Shown here piece after piece: positions 63,768-64,000 of a stretch of DNA of 64,000 nucleotides; the first letter of the stretch is position 1, and each line of letters starts with the position of its first letter. The notes under the pieces are model-generated. The model ran no database searches and had not been told where the DNA came from. It worked only from the letters and a program-made list of their open reading frames with translations. The position numbers and the translations under genes were made by a program. This DNA is from Massilia sp. IC2-278 (GTDB lineage: Bacteria; Pseudomonadota; Gammaproteobacteria; Burkholderiales; Burkholderiaceae_D): NCBI RefSeq assembly GCF_020708045.1, contig NZ_JAJFES010000003.1:124001-188000 (forward strand). The letters run 5' to 3'.

Positions 63768-64000
63768 ATGAAGAATATCGTGCAAGGCGCGGGTGGCGTC
63801 GACCTGTTCTGTCGCGACTGGGGGCAAGGAAGGCCGGTCGTATTCGTGGCCAGCTGGTCGCTGCCCTCGGAATCCTGGAGCTACCAGATGCTGGCCATGA
63901 ACGAGGCCGGCTACCGCACCGTGGCGTTCGACCGGCGCGGGCATGGCCGCTCGGGCGACCCCGGCGGCGGCTACGACTTCGACACCCTGGCCGACGATCT
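63768..64000 (+). CDS. Alpha/beta hydrolase, 3' end outside window
   Basis: First 77 codons, from ATG 63768, with GAGGAGAA upstream. N-terminal hydrolase features: GVDLFCRDWGQGRPVVFVAS (oxyanion-hole strand, with a serine where many relatives have HGW) and RTVAFDRRGHGRSGDPGGGY before the nucleophile elbow, which lies beyond the window. It resembles non-haem chloroperoxidase-like esterases. The catalytic triad cannot be checked. Confidence 0.8.
   Translation, partial: MKNIVQGAGGVDLFCRDWGQGRPVVFVASWSLPSESWSYQMLAMNEAGYRTVAFDRRGHGRSGDPGGGYDFDTLADD

Overview
The window is 64 kb of dense, GC-rich chromosome. Gene content, the split ChrA proteins, the 2-aminobenzoyl-CoA type operon, many large hybrid histidine kinases and the codon use all fit a betaproteobacterium of the Oxalobacteraceae, most likely the Massilia/Telluria/Duganella group. 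That placement is inference from recognised families; no rRNA or tRNA gene is present to confirm it. I see no prophage, CRISPR array or plasmid backbone. The only complete mobile element is one insertion sequence.

Layout. 0-4.3 kb: a 5'-truncated poly-HAMP hybrid sensor kinase with three receiver domains, overlapping a CheR-like protein whose SAM-binding motifs are eroded. 4.4-13.2 kb: DUF4870 membrane protein, glutathione S-transferase, secreted M1 aminopeptidase, an IS inserted into a REP-like palindrome, GlpD, and an HD hydrolase/Sir2 pair. 13.2-16.5 kb: a UvrD-like helicase flanked on both sides by two diverged copies of one DnaA-box-containing sequence, then two small proteins. 16.7-23.4 kb: two-gene chromate transporter, S-formylglutathione hydrolase, and a stress cluster (Hsp20, phosphoribosyltransferase, SRPBCC protein, erythromycin esterase-like) behind a good sigma-32 promoter. 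23.1-27.5 kb: zinc-ribbon protein, a two-subunit molybdenum hydroxylase and small stress proteins.

27.5-32.5 kb is a minus-strand operon for aerobic aminobenzoyl-/salicylyl-CoA type degradation. Its first gene carries an in-frame TGA at codon 42. 32.8-36.2 kb is an aminotransferase-like gene lacking the PLP lysine, translationally coupled to a Cache-HAMP hybrid kinase. 36.4-42.7 kb is a run of six tightly packed surface-glycan genes (GtrA, GT2, large membrane protein, polysaccharide deacetylase, LMW phosphatase, ATP-grasp ligase). 42.7-46.2 kb is a Fur-controlled haem uptake pair. 46.3-53.1 kb holds an antiporter, hypotheticals, an orphan HipA kinase, topoisomerase IB and a yellow/MRJP-family protein. 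53.3-60.3 kb combines polyphosphate metabolism (Ppk, SixA-like, Ppx) and a c-di-GMP enzyme. 60.5-64 kb holds PncB, a SET-domain methyltransferase, a GFA protein, a SnoaL-like protein and a truncated alpha/beta hydrolase.

The least explained signals are non-coding: (i) a two-copy stem-loop element (32.55 and 60.35 kb) whose central core is conserved while its flanking arms differ in sequence yet stay self-complementary; (ii) three inverted pairs of REP-like palindromes; (iii) the duplicated DnaA-box sequence around the helicase gene.
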